Origin: JBMTVN01 sp046047235
Lineage (GTDB): Bacteria > Verrucomicrobiota > Verrucomicrobiia > Limisphaerales > JAHDYP01
Reading direction: 5' to 3'
DNA: 36,643 nt
Assembly (NCBI GenBank): GCA_046047235.1
Contig: JBJOII010000030.1
Span: 1 to 36,643 of the forward strand
In this document: piece after piece, positions 34,172 to 36,643 of the stretch
Numbering within the stretch: position 1 is the first letter of the stretch
How the letters are laid out: every line of letters begins with the position of its first letter
The notes under the pieces: generated by a model
Told to the model about the DNA's origin: nothing
The model's input: only the letters and a program-made list of their open reading frames with translations
Database searches by the model: none
Program-made: the position numbers and the translations under genes

Positions 34172-36643
34172 TCAGCGACCTGCGTTGGCAGAGGCCAGAG
34201 GCACCTCAGGATCGTAGGGGTAATTATCCGGAGTATGGATAGGATTACCCGCCGGATCCACAATGGTGGGCGTCACAAAGATCACAAGATTCTTGCGGCG
34301 AATCTTGGAGGACTCGCTGCGGAAGAAGCGCCCTAAGAAGGGCACATCGCCCAAAATCGGTACTTTGTCTTTGATCTTGTTGACGTCCTCGGCGAGGAGC
34401 CCGCCGAGCACAACCGTTTGTCCGTCCCAGACGTTGCAGCTTGTGACGACCTGACGGGCGCGGAAGATCGGCAGCGGCAGTTGGGACTGCGTCGCGTTAC
34501 CTACGGTATTACCCGTTCCCAATTGCACTTGCGGAACGAAGATACGTGCCGTCTCGAGGTCGTAACCGATGAACTCGATGATTGTCGGCATGATAGTCAT
34601 CTGCACGGAGTAGCCATCGGCTGATACGAATGGAATGACGTCGAGCGTCGGGCCGAGAGGAATCGGTGCGGTAGAGAAGCCTTGGCTGGAGAACACACCA
34701 CCGGGCGTGGCGGCACCGCCACCGCCTGTGGCGACACCAGTGTTTCCGCCACCACCGCCAGCACCAACTTGCTGGTTGTTGCCCATGACGATGTTGCGGA
34801 TTTCAACGGCCTGAATCTGTGTTTGGCGTCCGCTCAGAGTCGTGACCTTCGGAGCAGCCATCAGATCGGTGCCTTCGCGGTTTTCCAGAGCTTTGACCAC
34901 CACGCGGAACTGAGGCTGGGTCAGAATGCCCGTCAGTGTCATCACGGCGGGAGCATCGCCGCGGAGAGCCGAAGTAAGCTCACCATCGGTGGCTGCGGGT
35001 CCAAACGTTGGAATCCCCTGCGTTCCAGGGAAGGTTCCGTAGGGATTCCCTTCGGATGGCGCACCGGCAAAGGACGGCGCTGTCCCGCCCTGCAGGCCGA
35101 CATTGCCGTTACCCATGAGTGTATTACCAAGGAACCAATCAAAGCCGAGTTCCTTCGAATCGTTCTGTCCGATTTCCACAAACTTCGCCTCGATTTGCAC
35201 TTGGGGAGGAGCAACGTTCAACACCTCGATGGCCTTTTGGATAACGTCCAATTCGCCTGAGGTCGCGCGGACCATCAGCACGCCCGTGCGGTCGTTAAAG
35301 TAGAGCTGGTTCGGTGGGAGCATGTTCACCCCTGCCGCGGTGAAGAAGTTCCGCACCAGGTCCTGCACTGCGACGGTCGCGTTGGTGCTGGTTAGGCCTC
35401 GGATTCCACCGCCGCCCCCACCACCACCGATTCCGCCGCCACCACCACCACCGCCGAAGCCACCGCCACCGCCGCCGAAGCCACCGCCCATTCCACCCCC
35501 ACCCGAGACAAACACGCGAGGAATATCAAATATACCTCCACCACCGCCCATTCCACCCATACCACCGCCCATGCCTCCCATACCGCCCATGCCGCCACCC
35601 ATGCCGCCACCCATCCCACCACCACCCGCGCCGCCGCCCGAGCTGCTTCCAACCAAGCTGCCGAGAGGGAAGCTACCAACCCCTTCCAGACCTTCCATGA
35701 AGGTGTTGGGGTTCACGCGGAAGATGCGAGTCTCGAGCGCCACGTCCGTGGCCTTCTGGCCAAATACAATAGCATACTCTTCAATGGAGTATTTGATCGG
35801 TTTATCGGCCACCTTGGTTACTGCCTCCAGAACGTCGACCAAACGTAGGTTCCGCAGGGGAGGTGTGATCCGGATCAGAACGCTGTTCATGTCCAGGGGC
35901 TCGGGAGCCGGGGCGGGAATCAGCTGACCCGTAGTCGGATCCACAAGGGGAGCCGCAGCTGTGGTCGCGAACACGTTCGGGTTGATCATGAAGTTAATCC
36001 CCGCCTTGTCAGGATCGCGGTTGTAGGCTTGTTCAGACAGGTAGCGAAGCACCTGAGGAAGTGGGAGACCGTCAAACTCCACTTCGTCGATGTAAATCCG
36101 ATGCAGTTTGGACTGGATCGCCGTCCTACCCGGACCGGTCGACACAGGGTTGATGTCCACCCCACCGACAAACACATCGGCGTTGGGATTGGGCGTCGGA
36201 AGATCCTGAGCGGCAGTCGGAGGCAGCCAAGCGGCCTCCAACTCAACGACCTTCTCCTTGACCATGATTTCCCGTGCGCGCGCACCGTGAGCGTAGCGGG
36301 CTTCGCCGATTAGCTTAATGTAGTATTGCGCCGCCGCATTGTTGGGATCCAAACGGAAGGCCTCCTTCAACTTGGACTCGGCCTCTTCCAAGCGTCCCAT
36401 CTCGTATAGCAACTTGCCATCCTGCACCAGGGTCCCGACCTGCTCCTGCAGTTTGGCAACCTCCGGCGCCAAGTCCTGAACCGCCGTGGAGGGCACCCGA
36501 CCGCGCAGGGCGGCCAAGGCCTTGTCGTTCTCGGTCTTCAGCTTCTGCGCTTCGGGATTGGCAGGATCGATGCTCAGCACTCGTTTCAAGTGCAGGTCAG
36601 CGTCGAAAAAGTCGCCACGCCGCTGAGAGGATTTTGCTTGAGC
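34172..36643 (-). CDS. Secretin-family outer-membrane protein with TPR and Gly/Met-rich insert (5' end outside window)
   Basis: The frame is open to the window edge, so the N-terminus is missing; more than 820 residues are visible. It begins in TPR-like helices (H-L-K-R-V-L-S-I-D-P-A-N-P-E-A, and later G-R-L-E-E-A-E-S-K-L-K-E-A-F-R-L-D-P-N-N). Then come STN/N0-like domains (D-E-V-E-F-D-G-L-P-L-P-Q-V-L-R-Y-L, and L-R-N-L-R-L-V-D-V-L-E-A-V) and two Gly/Met-rich tracts encoded at 35404-35645. A further N-domain (L-M-V-R-A-T-S-G-E-L-D-V-I-Q-K-A-I-E) leads to the secretin barrel core ending V-P-I-L-G-D-V-P-F-L-G-R-F-F (about 34321-34368) and N-L-V-I-F-V-T-P-T-I-V-D. This is the GspD/PilQ type: a multimeric gate in the outer membrane for type II secretion or type IV pili. 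No ATPase or inner-membrane partner is in the window. It is first of the visible operon of exported proteins. Confidence 0.92.
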   Translation of the reverse strand, partial: AQAKSSQRRGDFFDADLHLKRVLSIDPANPEAQKLKTENDKALAALRGRVPSTAVQDLAPEVAKLQEQVGTLVQDGKLLYEMGRLEEAESKLKEAFRLDPNNAAAQYYIKLIGEARYAHGARAREIMVKEKVVELEAAWLPPTAAQDLPTPNPNADVFVGGVDINPVSTGPGRTAIQSKLHRIYIDEVEFDGLPLPQVLRYLSEQAYNRDPDKAGINFMINPNVFATTAAAPLVDPTTGQLIPAPAPEPLDMNSVLIRITPPLRNLRLVDVLEAVTKVADKPIKYSIEEYAIVFGQKATDVALETRIFRVNPNTFMEGLEGVGSFPLGSLVGSSSGGGAGGGGMGGGMGGGMGGMGGMGGGMGGMGGGGGIFDIPRVFVSGGGGMGGGFGGGGGGFGGGGGGGGIGGGGGGGGIRGLTSTNATVAVQDLVRNFFTAAGVNMLPPNQLYFNDRTGVLMVRATSGELDVIQKAIEVLNVAPPQVQIEAKFVEIGQNDSKELGFDWFLGNTLMGNGNVGLQGGTAPSFAGAPSEGNPYGTFPGTQGIPTFGPAATDGELTSALRGDAPAVMTLTGILTQPQFRVVVKALENREGTDLMAAPKVTTLSGRQTQIQAVEIRNIVMGNNQQVGAGGGGGNTGVATGGGGAATPGGVFSSQGFSTAPIPLGPTLDVIPFVSADGYSVQMTIMPTIIEFIGYDLETARIFVPQVQLGTGNTVGNATQSQLPLPIFRARQVVTSCNVWDGQTVVLGGLLAEDVNKIKDKVPILGDVPFLGRFFRSESSKIRRKNLVIFVTPTIVDPAGNPIHTPDNYPYDPEVPLASANAGR

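Noticed and set aside
35322..35927. Long proline-rich reading frame on the plus strand
   Set aside because: It is the antisense of the secretin Gly-rich tracts; poly-Pro arises because CCN is the complement of NGG/GGN codons.

Overview
The window looks like a chromosomal segment of a GC-rich Gram-negative member of the Verrucomicrobiota, probably from the Pedosphaera/Limisphaera side of the phylum. This is inferred from gene style only: a short prepilin-like protein with the '[25 protein letters not shown]' type of N-terminus (20246-21040), Sec-exported PQQ-type beta-propellers opening with a W-P-x-F-R-G-P motif, a Tat-exported Gfo/Idh/MocA oxidoreductase, and very large secreted proteins that share a short C-terminal module. 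No rRNA, tRNA, CRISPR array, intact insertion sequence or phage gene was seen.

Left part (1-9100). A minus-strand operon of short-chain dehydrogenase, GH88-like unsaturated glucuronyl hydrolase and old-yellow-enzyme-type oxidoreductase (3893 to 108) suggests breakdown of a plant or algal uronate-containing glycan. It is followed by a FmdB-type zinc ribbon protein (plus), a ferritin/HAD phosphatase pair (minus), a divergent Tat-exported Gfo/Idh/MocA oxidoreductase (plus), and a small lipoprotein with an AEC-family carrier (minus).

Middle part (9121-19374). HrpB-type helicase (minus), sodium:solute symporter (plus), prolyl-oligopeptidase lipoprotein (plus), an exported VOC-domain protein (plus), then a two-gene minus-strand unit of HypD and a two-RCK potassium channel. 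The channel's Shine-Dalgarno sequence overlaps the hypD stop codon. No hydrogenase and no other hyp gene is in the window.

Gene-free stretch (19375-20245). About 870 bp with no convincing gene. It carries two diverged copies of a 60-70 bp unit, each with a hairpin, and a third stem-loop.

Right part (20246-36643). All eight genes are on the minus strand. The order of transcription is: secretin (5' end outside the window, TPR at the front, a striking Gly/Met-rich insert), a seven-repeat beta-propeller protein, an uncharacterised 492-residue exported protein, a 944-residue beta-helix-like surface protein, and a 1220-residue subtilisin-like protease. These five are closely spaced, with a 116-bp gap after the secretin and 8-33 bp elsewhere. 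A strong intrinsic terminator follows the protease, and its hairpin lies inside the first codons of the next gene. Two PQQ-like propeller proteins follow (one carrying a pair of EF-hands), then a prepilin-like protein. A secretin leading a run of exported proteins, three of which share the same C-terminal module, is the most interesting arrangement here. It suggests an outer-membrane export or surface-display locus with its own cargo.
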